Below, piece by piece: positions 16,703 through 24,668 of a stretch of 64,000 nt of DNA (positions are counted from its first letter, which is position 1; each line of letters opens with the position of its first letter). Source of the stretch: Lachnospiraceae bacterium (GTDB lineage: Bacteria > Bacillota > Clostridia > Lachnospirales > Lachnospiraceae); assembly GCA_009911035.1 (NCBI GenBank), contig QXWO01000014.1, positions 1 through 64,000 of the forward strand, written 5' to 3'. Under the pieces are notes generated by a model. The model did not search any database. It saw only the letters and a list, made by a program, of their open reading frames with translations, and was not told the origin of the DNA. Made by a program: the position numbers and the translations under genes.

Positions 16703-17495
16703 GCGCCAGCACCTCCTTTGCCAGCATTTCATATGCTGCCGAGGCCCGGCCTTTCGGGTCATGTGCAAATATGCTCTTCCCCTCTGCGCTTGCTTCCGCC
16801 ACACGCACCGACAAAGGGATATAATTCTCAAATACCGGTATCCTCTGCCCGTAGTTTCCGCGCACCATCTCCATGATCTCCCTTGCATAGTTTGTCCGGG
16901 CGTCCACCATGGTCAGCAGGATTCCCTCAAAATCCAGCGCCGGGTTAATGCGCTTCTTTATCCTCATGATCGTTGCGGTCAGCTGTTCCAACCCTTTTAA
17001 GGACAGATATTGTGCCTGCAGGGGTATGAGTACCGTATCCGCCGCCGCAAGCGCATTGATCGTCAGCATCCCGAGGGATGGCATGCAGTCTGTGATAATG
17101 TAATCAAAATATGGTGCCACCGCCTCTATGTACTCTTTCAGCATATACTCCCTGCTCATGGCGCTGATCAGCGACACTTCCACTGCCGCAAGGTCAATGT
17201 TTGCCGGAAGGAACCGCACCCCTTCCCCGTGGGTGAGGATTCCATCCTCCGCTTCTATTTCCTGCCCTTCCATGATGGAGGTGAGCACCGTGGCAAGCGT
17301 CTTGTCCAGCCTGTCCGGCTCCCTTTCCCCCATGCTTGCGGTAAGGCTGGCCTGTGGGTCGGAATCTATGAGCAAAACCCTGTTTCCCGCCCTTGCAAGA
17401 CCAATCCCCAAATTTACCGTAGTGGTTGTCTTTGACACACCGCCCTTTTGGTTTGCGAGGGCAATGACCTTACATCTTCTTCCTGTTGTTTCCAT
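16692..17495 (-). CDS. parA: ParA/Soj family partition ATPase
   Basis: A 267-aa deviant Walker ATPase. The Walker A is KGGVSKTTTTVNLG with the signature Lys; a Ser replaces the usual Gly, as seen in some mobile-element ParAs. VLLIDSDPQASLTAS and the YIITDCMPSLGMLTINAL switch follow. It works with ParB to position element DNA. Overlaps parB by 11 bp and starts an apparent parA-parB-repA transcript. Confidence 0.93.
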   Translation of the reverse strand: METTGRRCKVIALANQKGGVSKTTTTVNLGIGLARAGNRVLLIDSDPQASLTASMGEREPDRLDKTLATVLTSIMEGQEIEAEDGILTHGEGVRFLPANIDLAAVEVSLISAMSREYMLKEYIEAVAPYFDYIITDCMPSLGMLTINALAAADTVLIPLQAQYLSLKGLEQLTATIMRIKKRINPALDFEGILLTMVDARTNYAREIMEMVRGNYGQRIPVFENYIPLSVRVAEASAEGKSIFAHDPKGRASAAYEMLAKEVLAHGR

Positions 17496-17511
17496 ATATC
17501 CGCTCTCCTTC

Positions 17512-17949
17512 CTATCTCACACGGACGTTCAGCCCTTCCATGGGGATATCTTCATATCCCATGAGATAATAATCCTCCCCGTCATGCTCTACTTTTGTCT
17601 GCACCCAGCAGGGCGCTTCTTGGGAATCTTCCTGCAATAAAGCTTCAATCAGGCTTCCGCTGCGGTAACAGTATCCTTTCTCCGTCCTGTATTCCCCGTT
17701 TTCATCCCTGTGCAGGGTACTGGTCTCCTGAACCGGGCGGAACAGGTATTCTATGCTGCCGCCTACGTCTGCCAGCTTTTCCATAATTCTCCTCATTTCC
17801 CTTAACTGGAACATCTGATTGCTGTCCTTATGGTCCGCATGCAGCCCCCTCAGGTCTGCATGTTCATCATAAGTGGTGACATATAAAATATCATCAATCC
17901 GGCATTTCAGCCCTTTCATCTGCACTAACGCCATACTTAACTCTGCCAT
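17512..17949 (-). CDS. DUF5348-like ICE protein
   Basis: A 145-aa protein upstream of parA. The N-terminal half is helical (QLREMRRIMEKLADVGGSIE). The C-terminal half resembles DUF5348 (SGSLIEALLQ, WVQTKVEHDGEDYYLMGYED, MEGLNVRVR), a small beta domain of unknown function found beside ParA in ICEs. Start at 17949 with a GGAGGG site. Possibly part of replication or partition, by neighbourhood only. Confidence 0.5.
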   Translation of the reverse strand: MAELSMALVQMKGLKCRIDDILYVTTYDEHADLRGLHADHKDSNQMFQLREMRRIMEKLADVGGSIEYLFRPVQETSTLHRDENGEYRTEKGYCYRSGSLIEALLQEDSQEAPCWVQTKVEHDGEDYYLMGYEDIPMEGLNVRVR

Positions 17950-17976
17950 ACTGCCCTCCTTCTGCACTTTACGGTT

Positions 17977-18426
17977 TTAAATCCCAAACTCTGATAAATC
18001 TATCGGGAAACAGTATTCCGGATAGCGTACTTTAATCGCCTCCCAGAAATATACTGCGTATTCACAGCAGAACAGGTCTTCCACTGTATACCGCCGGCAC
18101 TCTTTTACCTTTTCTTCCCCTTCAAGGGCATACACGCTGGGCGCACCGTTGCAGAAAAGGTTGAACGCCATGCGTACCACCCTTGCGCTGCCGCTGGTGA
18201 TCCAGTCTTCCCTAAGACATTCTGTCTTTATTAAATCTTCCTCAAAGTCATAAATACGTTCCACATTCCGTCTGGTATCCCCGTTAATCCCAATGCAGTA
18301 AGCCAGCGCCTTATGGTATGCATCCCCGGACTTACAGTTCTGCAGGAAGTTCCGATAAAACATTTCATGCTCCTGGTCCTTAAAACTAATTGTACGTTTA
18401 TTTCCTTTCATCATACCCATCGTCAT
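17977..18426 (-). CDS. DUF6075-like ICE protein
   Basis: A 149-aa protein with EHEMFYRNFLQNCKSGDAYH, ALAYCIGINGDTRRNVERIY and SARVVRMAFNLFCNG, matching what I recall of DUF6075 proteins in clostridial mobile elements. Function unknown. Its ATG overlaps the stop of the SymE-like gene by 4 bp, so it is translationally coupled to it. Confidence 0.5.
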   Translation of the reverse strand: MTMGMMKGNKRTISFKDQEHEMFYRNFLQNCKSGDAYHKALAYCIGINGDTRRNVERIYDFEEDLIKTECLREDWITSGSARVVRMAFNLFCNGAPSVYALEGEEKVKECRRYTVEDLFCCEYAVYFWEAIKVRYPEYCFPIDLSEFGI

Positions 18427-18662
18427 ACCGCCTTCCCCTGATATTCTGCATCTTCCGCCACCATCCCTGCCCCTTTGGGGTCAGACCATATCCTGCCGGT
18501 CTTTTCCACGATAAGCCTGCCGCCATCACAAGTTACTGATATCCTATCACCCGTGGAAAAACCCAAGTCCCGTAGCCATTTCCCCTGCAGCATGATCAAT
18601 GGGTTATTCGTTCCTATGCTGGTTCCCCTTGCCCTATAAACTGTCATCTCTCTTTGTTTCAT
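18423..18662 (-). CDS. SymE-like / AbrB-fold protein
   Basis: A 79-aa protein with PLIMLQGKWLRDLGFSTGDR and ISVTCDGGRLIVEK, the swapped-hairpin AbrB-like core of the SymE family. In E. coli SymE is an SOS-induced toxin held down by an antisense RNA. In ICEs such proteins are common and often not proven toxic. The ATG has GGAGGAG upstream and follows the 49-aa ORF by 14 bp. A structured region lies upstream of that ORF (18856-19123). Confidence 0.65.
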   Translation of the reverse strand: MKQREMTVYRARGTSIGTNNPLIMLQGKWLRDLGFSTGDRISVTCDGGRLIVEKTGRIWSDPKGAGMVAEDAEYQGKAV

Positions 18663-18676
18663 ATGCTCTCCTCCTT

Positions 18677-18826
18677 TTAATCTGAGATAATTTCTACAAT
18701 CCCATTGTCTTCAAGAATTTCCTGAATTTTGTTTATGCCGTCTTCCAGACTGCCGGAAGCATGGACTGTATCCATAATTTCCCCTGCTATGAATTCCATG
18801 CTTTCCCTGGTAATCCGATTGCCCAT
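18677..18826 (-). CDS. Small ICE protein upstream of SymE-like gene
   Basis: A 49-aa acidic protein: MGNRITRESMEFIAGEIMDT, then a helical segment and GIVEIISD. GGGAGG precedes the ATG at 18826. It leads the probable operon with the SymE-like and DUF6075-like genes. No function known; could be an antitoxin-like partner by position only. Confidence 0.55.
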   Translation of the reverse strand: MGNRITRESMEFIAGEIMDTVHASGSLEDGINKIQEILEDNGIVEIISD

Positions 18827-18855
18827 ATGCACCCTCCCTGTGATAATAAAAAACA

Positions 18856-18900
18856 GGGCTAAACCAGCTTTCCCCTCTCTGGGGTTCTGAATTTAGTCCT
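18856..18900 (-). terminator. Hairpin B, attenuator-like terminator
   Basis: On the minus strand AGGACTAAA pairs with TTTAGCCCT (one mismatch) around an inner CCCC/GGGG stem, followed at once by TGTTTTTT. This looks like an intrinsic terminator placed 30 bp before the 49-aa ORF, where it would limit transcription into the SymE-like operon. Confidence 0.55.
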
Positions 18901-19072
18901 GCCTGAATAATTCCAATATTTTTTTGCACCAAAATACAGTTTCCACCTCCCTGCCCATATGGCATAAATCCCCGCCGGAACCCTGGTGCTCCATATGCTT
19001 TTGTGAGATATCTGACCGAAAAAACAGCGCCGCCTTCCATCAATATCATGCTTCGTTGCAGTTTTGAGAAAG

Positions 19073-19123
19073 GACTAAATCAGCTCAAACCAGCGTATTT
19101 ACTGGGTTTGTCTAACTTTAGTC
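19073..19123. repeat. Hairpin A at broken integrase end
   Basis: A nested inverted repeat: GACTAAA (19073-19079) with TTTAGTC (19117-19123), a 6-nt gap on each side, then CAAACC with GGTTTG. Same arm-gap-arm geometry as E1 and E2. It contains the integrase stop codon and overlaps the point where the integrase leaves its family sequence. Confidence 0.6.
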
Positions 19124-19736
19124 TTATTATAACGTGGTCATCTCCTATTCTCATGCCTGTCCAATAAAGAATTTGAAAAGCCATATACGACATGGGCTTA
19201 TCCTTTACGCCTTCAATAAACTGCAAATACTCCTCTTTCGTCCAAAACACCATTTCATCCGCTTTCCCCTTACCAATACTGCCAGCTTTTTTACATGGAT
19301 TGTTTTTCAAATCATAATAGCGGCTTGCATAATTAAAAATAGCCGCCAACTGATTATTTACTGTCTTCAGATATGTTGCTGAATAGCCCTTTTTCAGCAA
19401 TACATTCTGCCATGTTCGTATATCAGATGCCTTAATATCATTTATAGATTTCTGCCCAAAATACGGTAAGATTTTTAGGTCTATAATGTACTTTTTTGTT
19501 CGCATGGTACTTTCCCTCAATCGATTTTCCATATCTGCATAATACAATTCGATAAATTGATCAAACCGCATATCAAGGTCATTCTGCTGCTTCTGTAAAA
19601 ATTCTCTTGCCCATCGATCTGCCTCTGCTTTTGTCCGAAAACCGCGCTTAAATTTCTTTTTCTTAACACCTTGCCAGTCGGTATAATAAAACTGTACCAA
19701 CCATGTTCCTTTCTTTGGATCTTTTTTGAAATTCAT
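19080..19736 (-). pseudogene. Tyrosine integrase, C-terminally truncated
   Basis: A 218-residue remnant of a phage/ICE-type tyrosine recombinase of usually about 370-400 aa. Present are the arm-type DNA-binding region (GTWLVQFYYTDWQGVKKKKF), the SAM-like core-binding domain (FDQFIELYYADMENRLREST), and the first catalytic block with the active Arg in YWTGMRIG. After MRIG the sequence changes to unrelated residues and stops, so HxxR and the Tyr nucleophile are missing. It overlaps the HTH gene upstream by 4 bp. Inference: inactive, probably interrupted when another element joined at hairpin A. Confidence 0.85.
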
Positions 19737-19945
19737 TCAGTTTCCTCCTTTTGTAATGCTATTTCAAAGCCATAAAATTTTTCTCTAAAGTATTTAGTCG
19801 ATACTTTTCCAGAAATAACTACATAGCCTTTTATCTCTAGTTCATCATTTAGATTACGGATAACCTTATAAGCATACGCTTTGGAAACTCCTAAAATCTC
19901 TGCTACTTCTTCTGCTGTAAGATACATTCTGTTTGAGTTCTTCAT
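19733..19945 (-). CDS. Excisionase-like HTH protein
   Basis: A 70-aa winged-helix/MerR-like protein: YLTAEEVAEILGVSKAYAYK, then VIRNLNDELEIKGY and STKYFREKFYG. Such proteins upstream of tyrosine integrases act as excisionases or transcription regulators. It is coupled to the integrase through a 4-bp overlap and divergent from the XRE repressor, with whose operators it shares an intergenic region. Confidence 0.75.
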   Translation of the reverse strand: MKNSNRMYLTAEEVAEILGVSKAYAYKVIRNLNDELEIKGYVVISGKVSTKYFREKFYGFEIALQKEETE

Positions 19946-19976
19946 AACCTTTATATCCTTTCAGCCTTTATTCGTA

Positions 19977-20080
19977 AGATACTTTTGTATCTATTACATT
20001 CTAATTATACAGATACATATGTATCTTGTCAATGTTGTTATTGCATTCTTTTATAGGTATGGTACAATACAAATGTATCT
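19977..20080. promoter_or_regulatory. Three 16-bp operators between divergent genes
   Basis: Three dyads share RATAC-N4-GTATCT: AGATACTTTTGTATCT (19977-19992), AGATACATATGTATCT (20011-20026, a perfect palindrome) and CAATACAAATGTATCT (20065-20080). They lie between the excisionase-like gene and the XRE repressor, the arrangement of a lambda-like switch, and are the likely binding sites of that repressor. Confidence 0.75.
20041..20068 (+). promoter_or_regulatory. Promoter of XRE-DUF262 operon
   Basis: TTGCAT (20041-20046) and TACAAT (20063-20068) are 16 nt apart, 42 bp before the repressor ATG. The -10 box overlaps the third operator, so autorepression is likely. Confidence 0.5.
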
Positions 20081-20109
20081 GATATTATTTAACAAAATGA
20101 GGTTTTGCA

Positions 20110-20652
20110 ATGACAGTTGGTGAAAAAATAAAAACTTTCCGAAATATTAGGGGATTTTCGCAAAAAACCCTAGGTGAACTCTCAGGAATGAATGAAGTGA
20201 CTATAAGAAAATATGAAGCTGGTGACAGGAACCCAAAACCGGAGCAATTATTAAAAATTGCAAATGCTCTTGGTATTAGTATCAATATTTTTATGGATTT
20301 TGATGTCAATACTGTTTCTGATGTTTTATCTTTAATATTTAAAATGGACGAAGATATCGACATTTCTTTTGAAGGAACAAAAGATGAAAATGGTAAAATT
20401 GATCCCCAAACTCTTTCCATGCACTTAAGTAACAATGTCGTTAATGAAAGTCTTTCAAAATGGGCATATGCAAAAGCTCTTTTAGAGAAAACTAAGAATG
20501 CAGAAAGCGAATTCCCGACTAAAGAAACATATCTCGCTGAGGTTAAAGATATGGAAGAAAAATGTGAGGAAATCAAAAAAAGATTGGTAGATAATAACAT
20601 AATTGTACGAAAAGGTATTGAAAATATTGTTGTAAAAATTTCAAACACATAG
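20110..20652 (+). CDS. XRE family repressor
   Basis: A 180-aa protein with an N-terminal XRE HTH (residues 3-60: VGEKIKTFRNIRGFSQKTLG, MNEVTIRKYEAGDRNPKPEQ) and a longer C-terminal region with a coiled-coil-like segment (EVKDMEEKCEEIKKRL). It is divergent from the integrase module and 11 bp upstream of the DUF262 gene, so it probably controls both through the three operators. Low GC like its neighbours. Confidence 0.8.
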   Translation: MTVGEKIKTFRNIRGFSQKTLGELSGMNEVTIRKYEAGDRNPKPEQLLKIANALGISINIFMDFDVNTVSDVLSLIFKMDEDIDISFEGTKDENGKIDPQTLSMHLSNNVVNESLSKWAYAKALLEKTKNAESEFPTKETYLAEVKDMEEKCEEIKKRLVDNNIIVRKGIENIVVKISNT

Positions 20653-20663
20653 GAGAAAAAAGA

Positions 20664-22703
20664 ATGAGTACATCAGCAAACCCTACAAACTTTAATACCG
20701 AATCAATAATTGGAATTATTGAAATGATCGATTCTGGAAACATTGCATTGCCAGAATTCCAACGTGACTTTGTTTGGGATATTACTAGAACTTATGACCT
20801 TTTTGATTCATTTGTCAAAGATGTTTTTGTAGGCTCAATTATCTATGGTATCCCTTCCTTTGGATTAACTGTTCGTGAATTAGACAATCGTCCTAGATCT
20901 GGTAAAGGAAGTCGCCAGAAATTAACAAGTAAATTCCTATCACAAGACGAAATTAAAAGCAAAGTTCAAATAAATAATTTTAGATTAGTATTAGATGGTC
21001 AACAACGTATTACCTCTATTTATCGTGCTTTAAAAGGCATTGACAATGTTTGGGTCATTATGAAAAATCATGACGAAATAGATGAAGATTTTCAAGATAT
21101 ATCTTTAAAATCAATTCCTTTAGAAAATTGTGTATTGACAATAGACGGTTGTGAGGATTCTGAACATCTATCCATCAATCTTTCCACTGTTTACAAAAAA
21201 ATAGATGACTCCTTAATGCAAGATGAAATAGAAGAATACTTCAAAAAACTGACTTTTTCACAAAGATTACAAAAAGAGGAATATAAAAAAGCATTTAAAT
21301 TATACTTGCAGTCAATCCAAAAATTAGAAGACTTATTTAAAAGTCAAAAACTGGTTGCTTATTTTCTTCTTGATATGTCAGCAGATAAATTTGCTCTTTT
21401 TTTTGAACGAAGTAACAGTTTAGGAATTAGCTTAACCTTTATTGATATTTTGGTAGCCAAATTAATAAATGGCTTTAATCTGAAAAGAAAAATTGAAGAA
21501 TTCGAGGCTCAAAATCCTCATATAACTTTGAACCGAGAGATTCTTGCCCGCTCTATAGCTTATTTAGTAAGTAACGGAAAAAAAGTTGACAAAAAATATA
21601 TATTAGGTCAATTAAATTCTGACCATTTTAATTTATATTGGGATGAAATTGTTAATTTATATAAATCAACGATTGAATATTTGAATTATAATAACTTTAT
21701 TTTAAATTATAATTGGATTCCTTATTCGAATACTCTTATTCCTATAATGATGTTTTTGCGCGGTTTACCAAGTAAAAATTTTTCCCAAATGAATCAAGAG
21801 CAGAAAGATTTTTTTGAATATTGGTATTGGAGTTCCGTTCTGTCACAACGATATGTCTCAGCTAGTAATGAAACAATCCTACTTGATTCAACAATGTTGA
21901 CATTCATCTCAAATAAGCAAAAAATAACTGATAAGTCATACATTAAAAAACTTAAACCTATGATTTCTAGCCATGAAGATATTATACCTTATAACAAAAA
22001 AGGAAGTGCTATTTATATTGCAATTTTGAATTTTATCAATTATAGTGCTGGTGGATTATTAGATTGGAATAATTGTAGCAAGATTTCCTTTACAGATAAA
22101 ATAGACGATCACCATATCTTTCCTAAAGACTATTTAAATGACACTTTAGATGAAGAGGCGGATAGAAATCTAATCAACAGTGTTGCAAACAGAACTCTTA
22201 TCCCCAAAATAACAAACATAAAAATTAGTAAAAAAGCACCTCACATATATATGAATGAAATATTGAAAAATAATCCTCAGTTTTTAGAGGTATTATCCAA
22301 TCATATGATTCCTACTGATATTCTTTCTGGCTTATATGAAAATTTTTATGACACATTTGTAGAAGAACGTGCCAAGCTTATTTTCAATAAACTAAATGAA
22401 ATGATTATTTCTAAACAAGAAATGATAGAAAGCAAATTTGTTATAGATGTTAAGAAGATAGCTAATTACACTGGAACAATTTCAATCTGGGGCAACTATC
22501 GTAAGAAAAAAGCAACCGCAGTTTATAACATAGAAACACAACAAGTATTGTACAATGGAAATAAATTTTCTGTCTCTACTGCTGCTGATAAAGCAAAAAT
22601 TGATTTAGGTGCTCCCGACACCGTTTCAACTAATGGTTGGAATTGGTGGAAATATACAGATGAAAATGGAATGGAACAAAGCATTAACAATTATAGATAT
22701 TAA
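20664..22703 (+). CDS. DUF262/HNH (GmrSD-like) protein with RAMA-like tail
   Basis: A 679-aa protein. The N-terminal DUF262 domain shows FQRDFVWD and DGQQR (Asp111-Arg115), the ParB-like nucleotide-binding signature. A helical middle follows. A DUF1524 HNH nuclease block has DDHHIFPKDYL (Asp481, His483-484) and NSVANRTLIP. The C-terminal 80 residues (ISIWGNYRKKKATAVYN to NGWNWWKY) resemble the RAMA-type domain that accompanies DNA modification enzymes. DUF262-DUF1524 proteins include the type IV restriction enzyme GmrSD, which cuts modified phage DNA. Probable role: modification-sensing restriction cargo. Domains are seen; substrate is inferred. Confidence 0.8.
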   Translation: MSTSANPTNFNTESIIGIIEMIDSGNIALPEFQRDFVWDITRTYDLFDSFVKDVFVGSIIYGIPSFGLTVRELDNRPRSGKGSRQKLTSKFLSQDEIKSKVQINNFRLVLDGQQRITSIYRALKGIDNVWVIMKNHDEIDEDFQDISLKSIPLENCVLTIDGCEDSEHLSINLSTVYKKIDDSLMQDEIEEYFKKLTFSQRLQKEEYKKAFKLYLQSIQKLEDLFKSQKLVAYFLLDMSADKFALFFERSNSLGISLTFIDILVAKLINGFNLKRKIEEFEAQNPHITLNREILARSIAYLVSNGKKVDKKYILGQLNSDHFNLYWDEIVNLYKSTIEYLNYNNFILNYNWIPYSNTLIPIMMFLRGLPSKNFSQMNQEQKDFFEYWYWSSVLSQRYVSASNETILLDSTMLTFISNKQKITDKSYIKKLKPMISSHEDIIPYNKKGSAIYIAILNFINYSAGGLLDWNNCSKISFTDKIDDHHIFPKDYLNDTLDEEADRNLINSVANRTLIPKITNIKISKKAPHIYMNEILKNNPQFLEVLSNHMIPTDILSGLYENFYDTFVEERAKLIFNKLNEMIISKQEMIESKFVIDVKKIANYTGTISIWGNYRKKKATAVYNIETQQVLYNGNKFSVSTAADKAKIDLGAPDTVSTNGWNWWKYTDENGMEQSINNYRY

Positions 22704-22737
22704 TTTTAGAAGCAAATTAGAAGCAATTGTAAAATGG

Positions 22738-22779
22738 AAGTCCGCAAACCAGCATAAATACTGGCCTTGCGGACTTTAA
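22738..22779. terminator. Terminator hairpin between guaA and DUF262 gene
   Basis: AAGTCCGCAA (22738-22747) pairs with TTGCGGACTT, with an inner CCAG/CTGG stem. It lies between two convergent genes and can end both transcripts. Its centre matches 20 of 25 positions of hairpin A near 19086-19110, so it may also be an attachment-site half. Confidence 0.65.
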
Positions 22780-22783
22780 CTGT

Positions 22784-24325
22784 CTATTCGAACTCAATCG
22801 TAGCCGGCGGCTTAGAAGTAATATCTACCAAAACGCGGTTAACCCCCTTCACTTCATTAACAATCCTGCTGGTAACAACCCCAAGCACATCCCAGGGAAG
22901 CTGCGCCGCCTCTGCAGTCATAAAGTCAGAGGTATTCACCGCCCTAAGCACCACTGCATAATCATAGGTTCTCTCATCCCCCATGACACCCACACTGCGC
23001 ATATTGGTAAGCGCGGCGAAGTACTGCCCCAGCCCTTTATCCAGACCTGCTTTTGCGATCTCTTCCCGGTAAATTGCATCTGCATCCTGAACGATGCGGA
23101 CTTTTTCCGCTGTCACCTCACCAATGATTCGGATGCCAAGCCCCGGTCCGGGAAATGGCTGCCTGTAAACCAGATGTTCCGGAATGCCAAGCTCCAATCC
23201 TGCCCTGCGCACCTCATCTTTGAACAATAGCCGAAGCGGTTCGATAATTTCCTTAAAATCAACATAATCCGGAAGGCCGCCTACATTGTGATGGGATTTG
23301 ATTACTGCGCTCTTGCCCAGCCCGCTCTCAATCACATCCGGGTAAATCGTTCCCTGCACCAGAAAGTCCACCGCGCCAATTTTCTTTGCCTCTTCTTCAA
23401 AAACGCGGATGAACTCCTCACCAATGATTTTCCGCTTTGTCTCCGGCTCCGTCACTCCTGCAAGCTTTCCATAAAACCGTTCCTGCGCGTTAACACGGAT
23501 GAAGTTTAAGTCATATAAACCATTTGGACCGAAAACTGCCTCCACCTCATCACCTTCATTTTTGCGCAGAAGCCCATGATCCACAAAGACACAGGTAAGC
23601 TGCCTGCCTACCGCCCTGGCAAGGAGAACTGCTGCCACAGAAGAATCAACGCCGCCGGAAAGCGCACAGAGTACCTTGCCGCTGCCGACTCTTTCGCGAA
23701 TCTGCGCAATAGTAGTTTCCACAAAGGAATCCATTCGCCAGTCTCCTTTGCACTGGCATACATTATATACAAAATTGGAAAGCATTTTCATACCTTCCTG
23801 TGTATGCATAACTTCCGGATGAAACTGCACTGCGTAAAGGTTCCTTTCCGCATTCTCCATAGCGGCCACCGGACATACCGGCGTATGTGCCGTCACCCGG
23901 AAATCTTCGGGTGCTTTTTCGATATAATCTGTATGGCTCATCCAGCAGATAGTTTTTTCCTCAACATCAGAAAAAAGCACACAAGACTTATCCACATCAA
24001 CTTCCGTCTTGCCGTATTCACTGACTGGCGCGGTCTTTACACTGCCGCCTAAAAGATATGCCATAAGCTGGGAACCGTAGCAGATACCCAGAATTGGAAT
24101 ACCAAGTTCAAAAATTTCCTTTGAGTACCGGGGTGCCTCCTCGCCGTAAACACTGTTAGGCCCTCCGGTAAAAATAATCCCCTTAGGATTCATCGCCTTG
24201 ATCTGCCCTAAACTTATGGTGCAGGGATGAACCTCACAATACACATGACATTCCCTGACCCTCCGGGCAATCAACTGATTATATTGACCGCCAAAGTCAA
24301 GTACAATAACCATTTCCTTATCCAT
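22784..24325 (-). CDS. guaA: GMP synthase (glutamine-hydrolysing)
   Basis: A 513-aa enzyme that converts XMP to GMP with ATP and glutamine. The N-terminal glutaminase domain has [14 protein letters not shown] and the nucleophile Cys in GICYGSQ. The ATP pyrophosphatase loop is [10 protein letters not shown]. The dimerisation domain ends with the canonical KPPATIEFE. Full length, with normal start. The 3' end abuts a mobile island; guaA 3' ends are known integration sites for genomic islands. Confidence 0.98.
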   Translation of the reverse strand: MDKEMVIVLDFGGQYNQLIARRVRECHVYCEVHPCTISLGQIKAMNPKGIIFTGGPNSVYGEEAPRYSKEIFELGIPILGICYGSQLMAYLLGGSVKTAPVSEYGKTEVDVDKSCVLFSDVEEKTICWMSHTDYIEKAPEDFRVTAHTPVCPVAAMENAERNLYAVQFHPEVMHTQEGMKMLSNFVYNVCQCKGDWRMDSFVETTIAQIRERVGSGKVLCALSGGVDSSVAAVLLARAVGRQLTCVFVDHGLLRKNEGDEVEAVFGPNGLYDLNFIRVNAQERFYGKLAGVTEPETKRKIIGEEFIRVFEEEAKKIGAVDFLVQGTIYPDVIESGLGKSAVIKSHHNVGGLPDYVDFKEIIEPLRLLFKDEVRRAGLELGIPEHLVYRQPFPGPGLGIRIIGEVTAEKVRIVQDADAIYREEIAKAGLDKGLGQYFAALTNMRSVGVMGDERTYDYAVVLRAVNTSDFMTAEAAQLPWDVLGVVTSRIVNEVKGVNRVLVDITSKPPATIEFE

Positions 24326-24464
24326 AAACGTGCTCCTATCTGTCGCCTGCCGACTCTGATGTGCTATAATACTCCAAATATTTTCGAATCACAGACGCCT
24401 TTACGCCTGATAATCCATTATGCCAGCCTGCCGAAACAGCCTTTAGATCTGACATCATATTCCC

Positions 24465-24493
24465 ATTATAAAGTCAGGTCTGGCGCTTGTCAA
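24465..24493 (-). promoter_or_regulatory. guaA promoter
   Basis: Perfect TTGACA (24488-24493) and TATAAT (24465-24470) with 17-nt spacing on the minus strand. The leader to the ATG is about 130 nt with small GC-rich hairpins; I could not match it to a purine or other known riboswitch. Confidence 0.85.
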
Positions 24494-24660
24494 AAGGTTA
24501 TTTGACGTTCTTTGCCGGAAAAATACATCCTTGTCAGATCCACTTTCCATGCCGCTGAATTTACAAACGGCAGGGCAAACAAAGGCTCCGCGCCCTGGAT
24601 GCCCGACTGGATAAAAATCCATGACAGGTCTGTCTCCTGCAAGTAGAACTGCATCCCCAT
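24490..24660 (-). CDS. Possible small ORF after MATE gene
   Basis: A 56-aa frame starting MGMQFYLQETDLSWIFIQSG, 8 bp past the MATE stop, ending inside the guaA -35 box. No strong ribosome site; reinitiation after the MATE gene is conceivable. No family recognised. It could be chance, although this 171-nt stretch is otherwise unexplained. Confidence 0.35.
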   Translation of the reverse strand: MGMQFYLQETDLSWIFIQSGIQGAEPLFALPFVNSAAWKVDLTRMYFSGKERQITF

Positions 24661-24668
24661 CTCTTATT

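Noticed and set aside
18711-19049. 112-aa frame over the region upstream of the SymE-like operon
   Set aside because: It overlaps the better-supported 49-aa gene in another frame and runs through hairpin B; Gly-rich low-complexity translation.
24326-24464. Purine riboswitch in the guaA leader
   Set aside because: The conserved junction sequences of guanine or related aptamers are not found; only generic hairpins are visible.
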